Shown here in pieces: positions 11,067 to 22,224 of a stretch of 64,000 nt of DNA; positions within the stretch are counted from its first letter, which is position 1; each line of letters opens with the position of its first letter. The stretch comes from Laccaria trichodermophora (taxonomy: Eukaryota > Basidiomycota > Agaricomycetes > Agaricales > Hydnangiaceae): positions 1,116,001-1,180,000 of the forward strand of contig JACTVC010000005.1 of NCBI GenBank assembly GCA_018417955.1, read 5' to 3'. The notes beneath the pieces are model-generated. The model was not told the DNA's origin. It worked only from the letters and a program-made list of their open reading frames with translations, and did not search any database. Position numbers and translations under genes: made by a program.

Positions 11067-14000
11067 TCAACCAAGATTAGGTAATGCAATGGACTGGCAC
11101 ATGACACCGGCATTTATAAATTCTTTCGTGGCCTGGAAGGCAAGCTGTTTCCACATACTGATTTGTCCCTCTGCAAAGGAAACATGTCCCGGCTTGTCTG
11201 GCACCAAGTCCCTCAGCCCGGTCCACTCCTTGGCTTTGTTGATGAAAAAGAGCTGGGTCCAGTTCATTTCGTTTGGGATCAAGGTATGCTCTTCCAACCA
11301 ACGGTCATACCGAGCTTTTGCTCTAAGCCAATTCACCCGATATACTATTGGGTTGCTTTGGTTTCAATTCTTCTAGAGGGTATGAAAGTGGTTGGATCTG
11401 ACCTTGTTCCATGTAGGTTGAACCCAACGAATCATCCGCCACGGCCATATTCCAGAACCATGGCAAAGCAATATTTCTTTGACCCCAGGCGTTGCCATCG
11501 TATACCGTAGTTAGTGCCCTTGTATCTTTTTTCCCTATCGGCTTGTATCAGTCACGAGTGCCCCTAGGAGCATTGAGCTGATTGAGAGCCCATCGAGCTT
11601 GGTTGTATGCCCGGAGAGCACTTTTCATATCGCAATCCGATCCTTGTACAGCATTGTAAGCCCGAGTTACACGTTTTTTCGATTTCTCAGCTCGAATTCT
11701 CCTGCGATAAAGGAATGACTTGTAACCGATGGCTTCACGTAAACGTCTCAGAGCGTTATTTGCCTGGGCCACTCTCAATTCTATCTCTATGCACCTGGCT
11801 TCTCCCAGTGATGTAGGCAGAAGGGCCAATTGGAATGAGGATGGTAAGAGAATTTGTTGATGTTCGGCCGATCCATACCCCCGATCAGGCATACTGGGTA
11901 CAGGAATCTCCTCTCCATCACAATCGCTCCAGTCATCGTCATCCACGATCTCCTCCGAGAGCGGTGGATCATGAATAGTTGCTTCATTGATATCCAAGCT
12001 GGGAAAATGGCCTTGACTGGCCTCGGAAAACTCTTCAAGGTGCTTCGACAGCTTCTCTCGACGTTTCATGATCTCCAGCTTCTGATCGGCACTTGGACGA
12101 CTGCCTTGAGCCTTCACAAAGGCGGCCAATTCGGCTCTGGATTGTTCAATGTTTGAATCTAGCAATATCTGACTTCACTCACTGGGCTTCCTGAATTTTG
12201 ATACCGCTGTTTACCCATCCAGTTAACCCCGGCTTGGCCTTGCCTTCCTGTTCTTTAGTCATAAGTTTTAGCCGAATGCCCTTTTCGGTCTCGGCTGATT
12301 CAAGGATTTTACAGCTGGCATTTGTGATGGAAAACGGTCCTTACCTTCCTTGACCTTGACGTAATAGATGTCCATGGCGGAAAGGTCCTTTGCCTGGTTC
12401 AAATTTGCCGTTTTGATCTGTTGCTCCCATTCTTGAATCTGTTCCTTACTTGCCGAGGCACTTAATTCTTCAAGAGCCTGGAAGCTCTCAGAGAGCCCGA
12501 GTTTTGCTCGTTTCCACTTCTTGCAAAGGCTACTCACTTGACTTTTATTAGCTTAACAGCGATGTAAAAGCAGTTGAACATAGATACCCATATTGATCAT
12601 TTTTTTCCAGTTGTTATCTAGCATGTGAGCGTCCAATACCTCGGATCTATGGGCCAAAGTCATGGTCCGGGTGGTGCAACCGACCTCGTTGAGAACAGCC
12701 CACAACGTCTCCAAGATCTCTCCATCTGTTTGACCGGCCCCGGAGATGAATGTTGGGGCAAATCTTGGAAAGCATATTTCTTGATGGCCATGGACATGGA
12801 ATAAGCCGATCCCGAATACCAATAACAAGTCCGGTCTGATCCAGAGGTGTTTGGCACCACGTTTTATCCAAGCCATCAAATTCACCATATACTGGCAGTT
12901 GATGTCATAGACAAAAATAACCCTTTTTTCTTCACCGGTCATGGTATTCTTTAGAGCCTGGCACAAGGCATAGTCCATGTTCATTTGCCTGTTTCGTAAA
13001 TGAATGGTTCAACCTGAAGATAACTGCCATACCGTTCTCCCTTTTGAAAATCTACCACCGAGCCCAGACAAAATGTGCCGTGGCGAAGGCAAGCGATGGC
13101 CCCAATTCCTGTAGCATCGAAACCTCGGTGGAATACATTTTTATTGTTGATGGCATCGTGCTCATGACATGTCCTCGGCTGAAAGAATCAGACATCGGCC
13201 GACTTGCTCGAAGGATAAAACTGACATCATTATCTTCAATGGCGTCCCGAAGGTGGCTCAAGTAGGGCCCTCTTCGGGTCATGAAACCATGGCCATCTTT
13301 CAGCCAAACATCGTCCTCGGGTCGTGCCTGTTTCTGGTGTGCTGCTGTGAAATTGCCATCAGCTACAAATCCTCGGGTATACTTCCAATTCTCTGGATCT
13401 TCAGGATTTTCATTCCAATCATCAGGCAGATTGACTCCAGGCTGTGGGCAGGTTGGGCAAAAAAAGACCATCTCCCCTGGCTTGGAGCCTTATCTTTGTG
13501 TCCAAATCCAAAAGTAGCCAGTTCGGTAAGATTACGATATTGCCTACCAGCCCTGATCAACTCGTGATACCGGTTCTGTCAAACATTTGAGTTTAGGGTT
13601 ATAGCATCTTGAACAACATACCGGAATGGAATTTGGAAATGCAAAGTTGGTGATTCTTCTCAATTTGGAGTAGTAGTGGGTGGCCGAGGTTTTGCACTCG
13701 AGATTTTCCAGCAGGTAGTCATCGAGGAGTTGAAAGGTAAAGACAGTTTGGCAAGACTTGTAGGTGGATGGGTACAACCCAACCTGGAACAACTGTATGT
13801 CCTCGGCAGCTGCCCCCGAACATCCACAGAAGACGACCGGCAGGTGATGCACACCCGAAGTATGGACGATGGTCATGACCCTGCCACCATTGTAAACCCT
13901 ATCTGGTGGCTTTGGATCAGCCAAAGTGCTAGGAAGGTCTTCAAGATCAAACCATCCGTCCTCTTCGATGTCAAAATCGGTATCCAAGTTTCTGGCTGAT

Positions 14001-14577
14001 TGAGGGCACCGTTCACCTTGGTGACCTAGGTTGACAACCAATCCTACTTTCCAGAGCCAGCTCTGTTCGTAAAAGATGCCGGTCCATCGTTCAATCCGGT
14101 GGAATGGGTCTCGGCAGTGGGATGTCCGGCAGCAGTCTGTACAATACGCGGGGCCGGCAAAGCAATCCAGACATCGCCAAGCCGCCTCCTTCTTGCAAAT
14201 GGTACAAACGCAGATTGAAGCCTTCCTCTCCAAAAGCTCATGGAGGTATAGATTGCGTTTCGTCTGTTTCCAGACCCTCATATAATCATTGGATGACTGA
14301 ACAAAGTTAATTTAGCTCTTAGTATATGGATATATTGGATGTGAAATTTTACGTTTTTGTGAGGTGGATTGTCAAGAGGAGGGGCGTATTCAATGTATGG
14401 CAAATCTTCAGTTCCAGTTTCGTTGTCTCTTTCCAGGTGGCTGCAGTTCCGCTTTTTTACAGGAGAAGAGGGCAGGGAGGGAACAGTGGAGGAGGGAAAA
14501 TGCCTCCTTCCATTTTTTTTTATAACAAGCCTGTTATAGTGGGTAATACCAGTGGTGCTGTGGGACCTTCTTCCCAT
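11067..14577 (-). CDS. KDZ (Kyakuja-Dileera-Zisupton) transposase with N-terminal CxC2 cysteine cluster; carries an in-frame stop
   Basis: The start is at 14577 (MGRRSHST), exon 1 ends at about 14353, and exon 2 starts at about 14296 with SSNDYMRVW. The cysteine cluster CTICKKEAAWRCLDC..YCTDCC (about 14220-14120) is the CxC2 domain linked with KDZ transposases. Downstream come CPTCPQPG (13450), RGFDATGIGAIACLRHG (13120-13060), MNMDYALCQAL and YDINCQY (12980-12890), LFHVHGHQ, PGAGQTDGEILETLW, KKWKRAKLGL and VNWLRAKARYDRW (about 11335). These are the ordered blocks of the RNase H-fold KDZ transposase that cuts and pastes DNA in the nucleus. Length fits a near full-length copy. In-frame TGA at 11548-11550 interrupts the conserved stretch between RGTRD and YKPIGKKD; a second doubtful disruption lies near 12168-12181. 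The frame otherwise resumes perfectly, so decay looks recent. Exons are inferred from frame and GT..AG sites. Confidence 0.85.
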
Positions 14578-15567
14578 GGGTGATTATTCAAATGAGGGGG
14601 AAAGGAAAAGGAAAGTGTAGCCGTTGAATAGCAACTGCAAATATAAACAAGTGAATCTCATTTCCTGCTTGTTCAGCTTCTGTGGAGTTTATAAAAGAAC
14701 TAGGACATAATTTGTGCTTGAGAATGGTTCATTAGGATATATACAACCAGTAGGTTTGGTTTTCTACTAATACTAGAACCAGTAGATGTATGTGCATGAA
14801 TTTGATTCCGGTCAGACTACCCACATGGCTATCAACCTGGCCGCAATGCTAGCATACTTAATTGACCTCATTAGACTGCCACCAGGTATTTTCTGATTGA
14901 CATGGTATACAAGCAAGCAGTGGACCCATGTTCATACTACATCCAGGTACAAGAACCAGTAAAGCCATGCATGTATGTGTGCGCAATTGATTTCCCCATG
15001 TTCTCGCAATTGATTTCCGGTCAAACCACACATAGCCGTAACACTAAAATAAGTCGCAATAAACAATATTTTCCTGTAAATCGGAAGCACCATGTGCATC
15101 TTGCTTCTTTGAGACAATGAATGAACCATCTTCACTTTCTCCAGTTCTTTTTCTTGGAAAATGTTCACTTTTCAAACAGAATGTTAAGTCTGGTCAATTT
15201 TCTTTATCTTCTGCAAAAATGGTTGCCAATTAACCTAGATGTGCCAGCTATCCCAACTGTACTGGTTTCAAGGTAGTTTCAAGGTGTAGTTTGATATTTC
15301 TTATCTCAGTATTCCTCAAGTCATACAGAAGTGGTTCCGATGATGATCGTCAGGGTCACAACCTTTTTGATGTTTCCGTTCCGTGATGGTTTCTCCCGAT
15401 CATTACTGTTCCGTGATGCAACAACCTTAACGTTTCCGTTCTGTGATGATGCTAATCTGTGATCGGCGCTCATCACAGATATTTTTAGCAAATCGAAGTA
15501 ACACTCCTTGTTTAGACCTGTTTGGTCATTTACCTCTTGTCATCAAACCATCATCATACATCCCGTT
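14578..15567. promoter_or_regulatory. Divergent intergenic region between the transposase and the charged accessory gene
   Basis: About 1 kb with no credible coding sequence. It holds repeated phrases: CAATTGATTTCC twice near 14985-15020, and GTTCCGTGATG or GTTTCCGTTC several times between 15360 and 15450, ending in a palindrome-like GTGATCGGCGCTCATCAC. Genes on both sides start outward from it, so it should contain both promoters. The clustered repeats are candidates for protein-binding or transposase-binding sites; that is inference. Confidence 0.45.
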
Positions 15568-18175
15568 ATGAGCACTCGTTCCGAATCCCCTAAACCATCC
15601 GACAGTCAAACCAAGCACCATGGGTCAGGGAGGTGTTGGACAAAGGAAGAAAGCGAGTTGTTGGAGAAACATCGGGATGAGTATAGAGAGGCCGGTGACT
15701 CAGCTCGTGCCAACATATTGTCTGATGTTTTGCAAGAAATGCTGGACATACTCGCCAATGGAAAGATGTTCAACAAGGAGGAGAGAACGGCTGTGAAAAA
15801 GGTAACTAATTTTCATGGTCTAGATATTGAATCCCCTTCTGATTGATTTTTAGGATATCAAGGCTTGGTTTGGGTGGCACAGTCGCAAAAGAAGCCAAAA
15901 AATGCCGAAGTTGGGTCAGCAATGGCACGCCCGACGTGTGTTCCGACATGAGAATAAGGAAGCCATTGATACCGAGGCTACCAAGCTCTGTATAGAAGCC
16001 AATCAAGCCGGTGAAACCCGGCCTAAAGGGGGAGAAAGGACTCACTTTGATTTTCGGGAGCGGGTGGTCACTACAATGATGGAGAAACTTACAAAGAAAG
16101 AGGTGAAAAGGTTAGAGAGGATGGCCGAGGAGTTCAACAAGAAGGGGGTGGACCCCGAACTCAAGTCAAAGTGAGTAATTTGATTGTCAATGTTGGTTTC
16201 TCTGAATCTGTCGTAGGTTGGCCGTGAAGAACTGCACTGCTCGGATGCATGCCTTTTCCAAGGAGATTTATGACACAATGGGTGTCCGAGTCTTTATATT
16301 TGGCTGTTACCTGAAACCCGATGGCACTTTGGACGTCTCAACCTACGACTTCAATCAAGAACTGGGCAATGGAAAGGACTACATCAATAGCCACGGCCGC
16401 AGTTTCCAAGAAGATGGAATAACGGTAGCTTCTTGGAGAGGACACAACGAAGACCACTATGGGTCTGATGAGTTGACTTCGGCCGAAGGAGGACACCGAG
16501 GTGGCCGGGCAGCCATGACTCTGGAGATGAATAACTATGGGGAGCCCATTTTGCCCGATCCCTCGAAGCCACCAGTTAAAACTTCCCGTGATGTCCGAAT
16601 TTGGTGACTAAATCTTCTTCGTTCTTTTGTGAACCAGCATTATAGTAAGTACATCCAAGTAACCCTTTATTATTATCCAACTTTTCTATCTATTCAGATA
16701 TTGCAGCTGGGCAGAAAAAGGGATCAGCTCCCTGGACAGCTATCGGAGCAAAGTTGTCCAACTTTGTGGATAAGGAACACATACCCGAGGCTTGGAGAGC
16801 AGTAACCTCGGAGGGGGATAACCTTTACAAGTTTCTCGATCCCTCCAAATTTCCGATGGAGATGGTCAGTCAAGCTCTAGAATTTTGGTATGAACGTCAA
16901 GAAAAAGGCAAAGTCGCGTTTCGATTCAAAGCCTTTTTGGAGGGCAAAGCGGTTCGGGAAGCACCTCCCCGGCAGAAAATCAAAGTTCTAGTTTCAAAAC
17001 GACAAGTTCATAGTGTTGGGAAGGGGAAGAAGTTTGGCAAAAGCAAGGGTCAAAGGAAAGGCCGGGCGGCAACCGAGTCCTTGTCAGATGAGGAAGCTTT
17101 AGTTGGGCAGGGAAGGAAGGGAAGGATCGAGTGCGGGTCAGATGATGAAGCTCGGCCAACTCGAAAGAACATAGCATCCACGAGTGGTTGGGAGGACTCC
17201 CATACTGAGTCCGGGTCAGACGGGGAACCTCGGTCTACAAGAACGAATGGGGAAAAACCCCAAGATCATTGGGACTCTGATGAAGAAGCTCGGCTGAGCA
17301 TTGTAAAAGGAAGGCCAAATCACAAGGACACAGTGGAAGTGGAAAAGCAGGGAGTTCAGCCGACGAAGAAGGCAGCCAACTTAAAAGGAACCAAAGCCGG
17401 GTCAGTCAAGGAAGCTCGACCAAAACACAAAGATCAATGGGACTTGGACTGTGATGTTGAGAATGAGGAAGCTCGGCCGACGAAGGAGAAAGCAGCCAAA
17501 AAGATCAACTTAACCACAAGAAAATGGGATCAATGGGACTCCGATGTGGAAGAGGAGCAACCTCGGCCCAATAAGACAAAAGCAGTGAAGTTCGAAGGGT
17601 CAGAAGCAGCAGCTCAGAAAGATCAATGGGACTCCGACTCAGATGTGAAGCAGGAAGTTCGGCCGATCAAGGAGAAAGCAGTCACCAAGCCTGAGTTGGA
17701 CTTCGAAGCTCGGCCAATAAAGAAGGCTACTGATAACCCTCAACCTAAAGGAAAGCCAGGACCCAGTGAAAGCTTTTGGGAAATGGACTTGGCGGAGCCG
17801 TTGGGTGGACGTAGGATGAAAAGAAAATACAGTGACAATGAAGAGGATGCCCTCCCGAACAAGACTTCTCGGTTGGAGGCCGGTTACAAACTTGGCCCCA
17901 AAAATGGCCGACCTGGTAAAATCAAGAAGGTTGGTGGTTCCAGTGTCATGCAAGACGTTTCCATCGACAAACCATCTACTGAGGTCGGTCCACATGCCAG
18001 TCGCGGCCCATCAATGAACGTTAATGTAATCAAGTCGGCCATCCCTTTCAAGGCAAAACCTAAACCTCGGCCCATCAAAGGCAAGGTGTCCACCGAGCTT
18101 GGCATTGTGACCCGAGATCGGTCAAAGAGAATTGCTGGAGAGAGTGTCCGAACCACCCGATCCATGAAACGGTAG
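15568..18175 (+). CDS. KDZ-locus accessory protein: conserved N-terminal domain plus long charged repeat tail
   Basis: Exon 1 (15568-15801) and exon 2 (15854-16170) are well defined by phase-consistent introns; exon 3 starts at 16217. One or two introns between about 16580 and 16697 join to the last exon (16698-18175). N-terminal hallmarks are DIKAWFGWHSR, GQQWHARRVF and later KKGSAPWTAIGAKL and ALEFWYERQEKG, a combination I associate with a large lineage-expanded family of agaricomycetes, function unknown. From about 16990 the protein is hydrophilic and low in hydrophobics, with repeated SDxEARPTK and DQWDSD units, ending RDRSKRIAGESVRTTRSMKR. This lysine/arginine and acidic repeat pattern suggests a nuclear chromatin-binding protein (inference). 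It is convergent with the FxF-repeat gene 98 bases downstream. The exact exon 3/4 junction is uncertain; a tiny exon is possible. Confidence 0.7.
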
Positions 18176-18273
18176 TTTAGATATTTTTGCCTTCTTCAAT
18201 TAGAACAATGTCAATTCATTTCGTGTTGGGGTTTAAGACCGAGTTCATAATTGCAAAATGTACATAATTGTAC

Positions 18274-19771
18274 TTATTCACCCCGGTCCTGCGCCTTCCC
18301 CTTGTTCGTTACAAAAGGTTTTAGTGAAAGTAACGTTGCATCCAATGCTGCTAAAATATCACGATTGGTTTCAATCTGTTCAAGCAACCTTTCTTTATCC
18401 CTCCTCATTCGAGTTAGAATATACCTATAATGGCTGGTCGTCATGATGTTTTCAGGCAGAGATCTGACCGCCTCCTGGTGAATACGGCCAGAAAGAGAAT
18501 ACATAACATCATCATGGTCATCATCGTGGGTGAGTTCTTGAGAGTCTTGCTCATCCAGTTTGGCCTGCATGTCTTGGAGTACGGGATCGGGTGAAGGATC
18601 TGGGTCAGTGACCCTTTCCCAGACTTTGGTGAATCCCTCTATCATGTCGCCAAAGCTCTTGTCGATAGAGGAATTTTCCCACCGGGCACGGAGATCGAAG
18701 TTTCGATACAACCCCCTCGCACGTCGGGAATTGGAATCTAACTGTACCAATTTGGTTGAACATGGTGGGCGGGGTCCTAACCGACGATGTGTGTGGATGA
18801 AGATCGGGTATGGAACATATGCCATGGCCTGACCAAAGGCAGTTGGTACGATGGCCCTCATGCTTTCAATCGGACCCAGGCTTTCCTCGGGCTCGTTTGG
18901 GGGCCATAAACCTGGGTTGGCAAGATGGCGATTGTGCTTTGTACGTGACCCAGGGTTTCCTCTGGCTGGCTTCTGGCTGCTTGAGGCGGCGGAAGATGGT
19001 TGAAATGAGAAGACCGACTTGTCCACATCTGTGACGTTGGGTAAGCTAAATGCTTTTTTTGAATGTGAAGACGAGATGTACAAACCCGAGATCACGTCAG
19101 GCTTTTGGAATTCAAAGGAAAAATGAGAGCCCGAGGCCGAGGGCATTCCAGGCTTCTGAAAATCAAAGATCGACTGCGTGGCCTTCTTCAAATCAAACAT
19201 CGCCTGGTCCAAACCAACATCTTTAGCCGGGGAAGACCCTTTGGGTTCGTCAAAATTGAATATGGCCCGATCGAAGGGTTCGTGACCAGTGGGCATTATG
19301 CCCGAGCTCGGGGGGGAAGGGGAAGACAGTGTGGGCTTCGTAAAATCAAATAGGGAACGATCGAAAGCAAGGTCTTTGGCCTCAGCAGTGATGATGGGTT
19401 TCTGAAAGTTGAAGATGGACGGGGGGGAGGAAGACACCGTGGGCGTTGTAAAATCGAATATGGACCGATCAAAATTAATGTCTCTGGCCTTTGCAGAAAT
19501 GGAAGACTTGGCAGGCGTTTGAAAATTGAAAATAGATTTGTCGAATGTCGGGGCCGGGTGAGACGCAGTCACATCAATGGACATCGATTGACTGTCTTGA
19601 CGGTCTAATGAAGGCCACATTAATATCAATCTCTAAAGCTCGGCCTATCGACTTACGTTGGGTAAGGCTATGAACGTCGACATCCATTGCTTGTTCGGTG
19701 GGCTGCATTCCGTCGTCGTTCGGTAGGTCTGTTTGACCAATAATGATTGAAGGTTGGTCAGTCTGGGCCAT
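18274..19771 (-). CDS. KDZ-locus accessory protein with FxF-type (nucleoporin-like) repeats
   Basis: Exon 1 starts at 19771 (MAQTDQPSIIIG) and stops at a GTAAGT near 19658; exon 2 starts near 19593 and ends at the stop at 18274. Residues about 50-260 contain at least eight units built on FDRSIFDFTTP, such as SIFNFQKP, SLFDFTKP, AIFNFDEP, SIFDFQKP and FSFEFQKP, separated by Ser/Pro/Gly-rich spacers. The second half is globular-looking, with SMRAIVPTAFGQAMAYVPYP and an RRARGLYRNFDL segment, then a C-terminal helix-rich part (HYRYILTRMRRDKERLLEQI). The spaced Phe pairs resemble FG-repeat nucleoporins or short linear interaction motifs; I make no functional claim beyond multivalent binding. I know no named family. 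Confidence 0.65.
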
Positions 19772-20200
19772 TTCTGAGAAGGCAGGGTTGTAACGGTGTC
19801 GGCAAGTAAAAGCCCAAACTAGATACCTTCCTGCACCTCCCTACGCTCCAAGTCTTTCATTACAATTTCTGCTCCAAAAGAATTAGTGACAATGGTTGCC
19901 TGGATGATTAGACATTCTCCTACCCGGGTTTGTCAAAGACATATCAGCCATGGAGTAGATGGCTTTTCCAGGGATTGCAGTTGCTAGTGAACGTTGTTCG
20001 AGAGAAAGACCCATTGTTTTGTTCGGCCTTGCGATGGCCCTTGAAAATTCAACCGTGGGAAGGAAAGCCACCAATGATCGGCCTTGGAACATTCTGTGGA
20101 TCTCAACTAGTCTGATGCGACCACGTGACTCCGTTTACAACTTTTTGACTTCAACTTTCATTGTTGTCCCGTTCAAATCCTTCGTCCCGTTCCAACTCCA
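19772..20200. other. Intergenic stretch
   Basis: Upstream region of two divergent genes. A 69-codon minus frame (19883-20092) of ordinary composition could be an extra 5' exon of the FxF gene, but no convincing splice pair joins it. Nothing else was seen. Confidence 0.4.
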
Positions 20201-20529
20201 ATGTCCTCCACCCTTACCATAGAAGCTAAAGCCCACAATCTGGACCCCGGGTTTTTGGACGATGTTAGGTTCCAAACAGAATCACTTCTGAGGTTCTTCA
20301 ATCGACATCAAACGGCTCTTATGAATTCCAATGACGCCAACTGACTGACGTTAGAAGCACGTGCCTGGGAGAAAGCTGTAAGTAACTACCGTATATTTTC
20401 TTAAATGACACTTAGTTTCACCAAGGTAACATTGGTAAAGACTTTGTCAGGCAAGCAGCTGTGGTGTGAGGAATCCCAGTGGCTCCATCCTGCAAGGATC
20501 TGGGTATACACCGACATGTGAGCTCTTTA
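20201..20529 (+). pseudogene. 5' part of an accessory gene, cut by an inserted element
   Basis: ATG at 20201 (MSSTLTIEAKAHNLDPGF) opens a 59-codon exon to a clear GTAAGT at 20378. It contains an in-frame TGA at 20342 followed by good coding (LTLEARAWEKA). A second exon from about 20426 (VTLVKTLSGKQLWCEESQW) continues to VYTDM then TGA at about 20518, directly before the TIR of the 1.95-kb element. The gene at 22572 on the other side of that element carries the same base style and begins without a defined promoter. I infer the two are halves of one gene. Both TGA codons could derive from CGA. Confidence 0.5.
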
Positions 20530-20544
20530 CACTCCCCCACCTAT

Positions 20545-20820
20545 TCCTACTGGACTCCTACTGGATTCCCGGACTCCTACTGGATTCTACTAGGACTCCA
20601 GCCAATTTCATATTGCCTGAACACCATACAAATTTTGCATCTCAGTCCTACTGGAGTCCTAGTAGATTCCTACTGGAATGATCCCAAATCACAAGGAATT
20701 AAGGATTCCTAAGGAATGGGTATAGTGGAGTCCAGTACAAGGAGTCCAGTAGGAGTCCAGTAGGAGTCCACTAGGAATCCAGTAGGAATTTCCGAGTACC
20801 AGGAGTCCAGTAGGACCACA
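20545..20820. repeat. 11-bp GGAGTCCAGTA repeats in both orientations (left side)
   Basis: Plus-strand TACTGGACTCC units fill 20545-20680 and the reverse complement GGAGTCCAGTA fills 20728-20818, so the two blocks can pair into a long imperfect hairpin. The same unit fills 22225-22476 at the other end of the element. The unit itself is partly palindromic. Confidence 0.8.
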
Positions 20821-20844
20821 GTTTGTCACTGTTATTGTTATTAA

Positions 20845-20950
20845 TATAATATAAAAATAAAAGTGCAACATCGGAAATCGAACGCTCGACCTTAGCATCA
20901 AGGTGCCACAATTAAGGGAAGCGCTCGAACACCTAGACCACGAACGCTTT
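20845..20950 (-). repeat. Possible tRNA-derived (SINE-like) segment
   Basis: On the minus strand TGGTCTAGGTG resembles a Pol III A box and, about 55 bases on, GCGTTCGATTTCC resembles a B box; a T/A-rich tail follows. Acceptor and T-arm pairing are poor, so this is not a functional tRNA gene. It could be a SINE head or chance. Confidence 0.35.
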
Positions 20951-21326
20951 ATTATAGGTATGTACTTTAACCTACACATACCTACAGCTCGGCTGCTTTC
21001 CCAGAACGAACGTCGGCAAATTCCGTTCGTGGAAATTCTCCACAAACCCTCGACCCACTCTTCCTCGCAACCACCACCATCGACAACGCATCGACAACCA
21101 CCGCACACCACCCACTGCTTCCACCACCCATTGACACACACCACGCCCGCCAACGCACACTCCGCAAAGCCACGACGACCCCCCAGCAGCTGCAAAGATG
21201 CGAAGGAACGAGAACAACGCCCACCCAACGACGCCAAATGCCAGCACACGCGAATGGACAGAGGCGCCGACGGCGAGCTCAGGTGAGCTCGCTACCCTCT
21301 CCCCCCTTTATTTCTCACATAAACCA

Positions 21327-21391
21327 GGTGCCACGTCAGTGACGTGGCACCAGACGACGAACGACGAACCGAAATTCGTCGTTCGTCGTCG
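21327..21391. repeat. Two adjacent perfect hairpins
   Basis: GTGCCACGTC and GACGTGGCAC are separated by AGT (about 21329-21351). Immediately after, GACGACGAACGACGAA (21353-21368) pairs perfectly with TTCGTCGTTCGTCGTC (21375-21390) across a six-base loop. Both are strong cruciform or transcript-hairpin candidates inside the 1.95-kb element. Confidence 0.85.
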
Positions 21392-21409
21392 TTTTTTTTT
21401 CTGCTAGTC

Positions 21410-21770
21410 CACGAAAAACCTACAAATGACACCCTCCGCCCACAAAAAACACCCACCACCCACGAAGAACACCCACCAGCCCACAAACGACGACCGCCAC
21501 CCACGAAAAATGCCCTGCGCCCACAAACGACGACCGCCACCTACGAAAAACACCCAGCGCCCATAAACGACCGCCGCCGCCCACGACAAATACCCAGCGC
21601 CCACAAATGACGACCGCCACTGCCTACGAAAAACGCCCAGCGCCCACAGACGACGACCGCCGCCGCCTACGAAAAACACCCAACGCCCACCAACGACAGC
21701 TGCCGCCCACGAAAAACATCCAGTGCCCCCAAACGACGACCACCGCCCACGAAAAGCAGCCCACCCATGC
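21410..21770. repeat. About 50-bp minisatellite (CCCACGAAAAACACCCAGCG type)
   Basis: Seven or more units of CCCACGAAAAACACCCAGCG followed by CCCACAAACGACGACCGCCG-like sequence. Extreme strand asymmetry (almost no T on plus) leaves Gly/Val/Arg-rich frames open on minus and Pro/Thr/Lys-rich frames on plus; these are not genes. Confidence 0.85.
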
Positions 21771-21824
21771 CCACGGATGACGAGCGCTCCCTCGTGATGA
21801 GCTCCTTTCACTCCCTCCCCCTCA

Positions 21825-22085
21825 AACCCTCCCTGTCTACTCTCTGTCCTCCCCCCCCTCCCCCTCCATCACTCCCACCTCCCTTCCCCTCCCTCTCCCT
21901 CCCCCTCCATCACTCCACTTCTCTTCCATCACTCCCACCTCCCTTCCCCTCCCTCTCCCTCACCCTGTCTCCCCCTCCCTTCTCCTCCCTTCCCTTCTCT
22001 CACCCTCCCTTCCCCTGCCTCCCCCCTCCCTCACTCTCCCCCCCCTCATCATTTCCCACCACTTCCTCCCTCCCCCACCCTGACC
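21825..22085. repeat. Homopyrimidine tract (CCCTCC-rich)
   Basis: About 250 bases almost purely C and T on plus, with CCCTCCCTCTCC and CTCCATCACTCC units repeated. Such homopurine/homopyrimidine runs can form triplex (H-DNA) structures; inference from composition only. Confidence 0.8.
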
Positions 22086-22224
22086 ACATTAGATTATTAA
22101 ATACTTTTGTATATATTTGTGTATATAGTCATCAATATAATATCTATGTTTAAATGGAAGTTTGGTATGAAATTGAGGTGTTAAAAGATCTGACTGACTT
22201 AATCAAAAATTGATAGAATGCATG

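Noticed and set aside
12168..12181. A 13-14 nt intron in the transposase between IQEAQ and ILLDSN
   Set aside because: Too short for a spliceosomal intron; either an insertion or a longer intron removing part of the conserved block. Left as an uncertain disruption.
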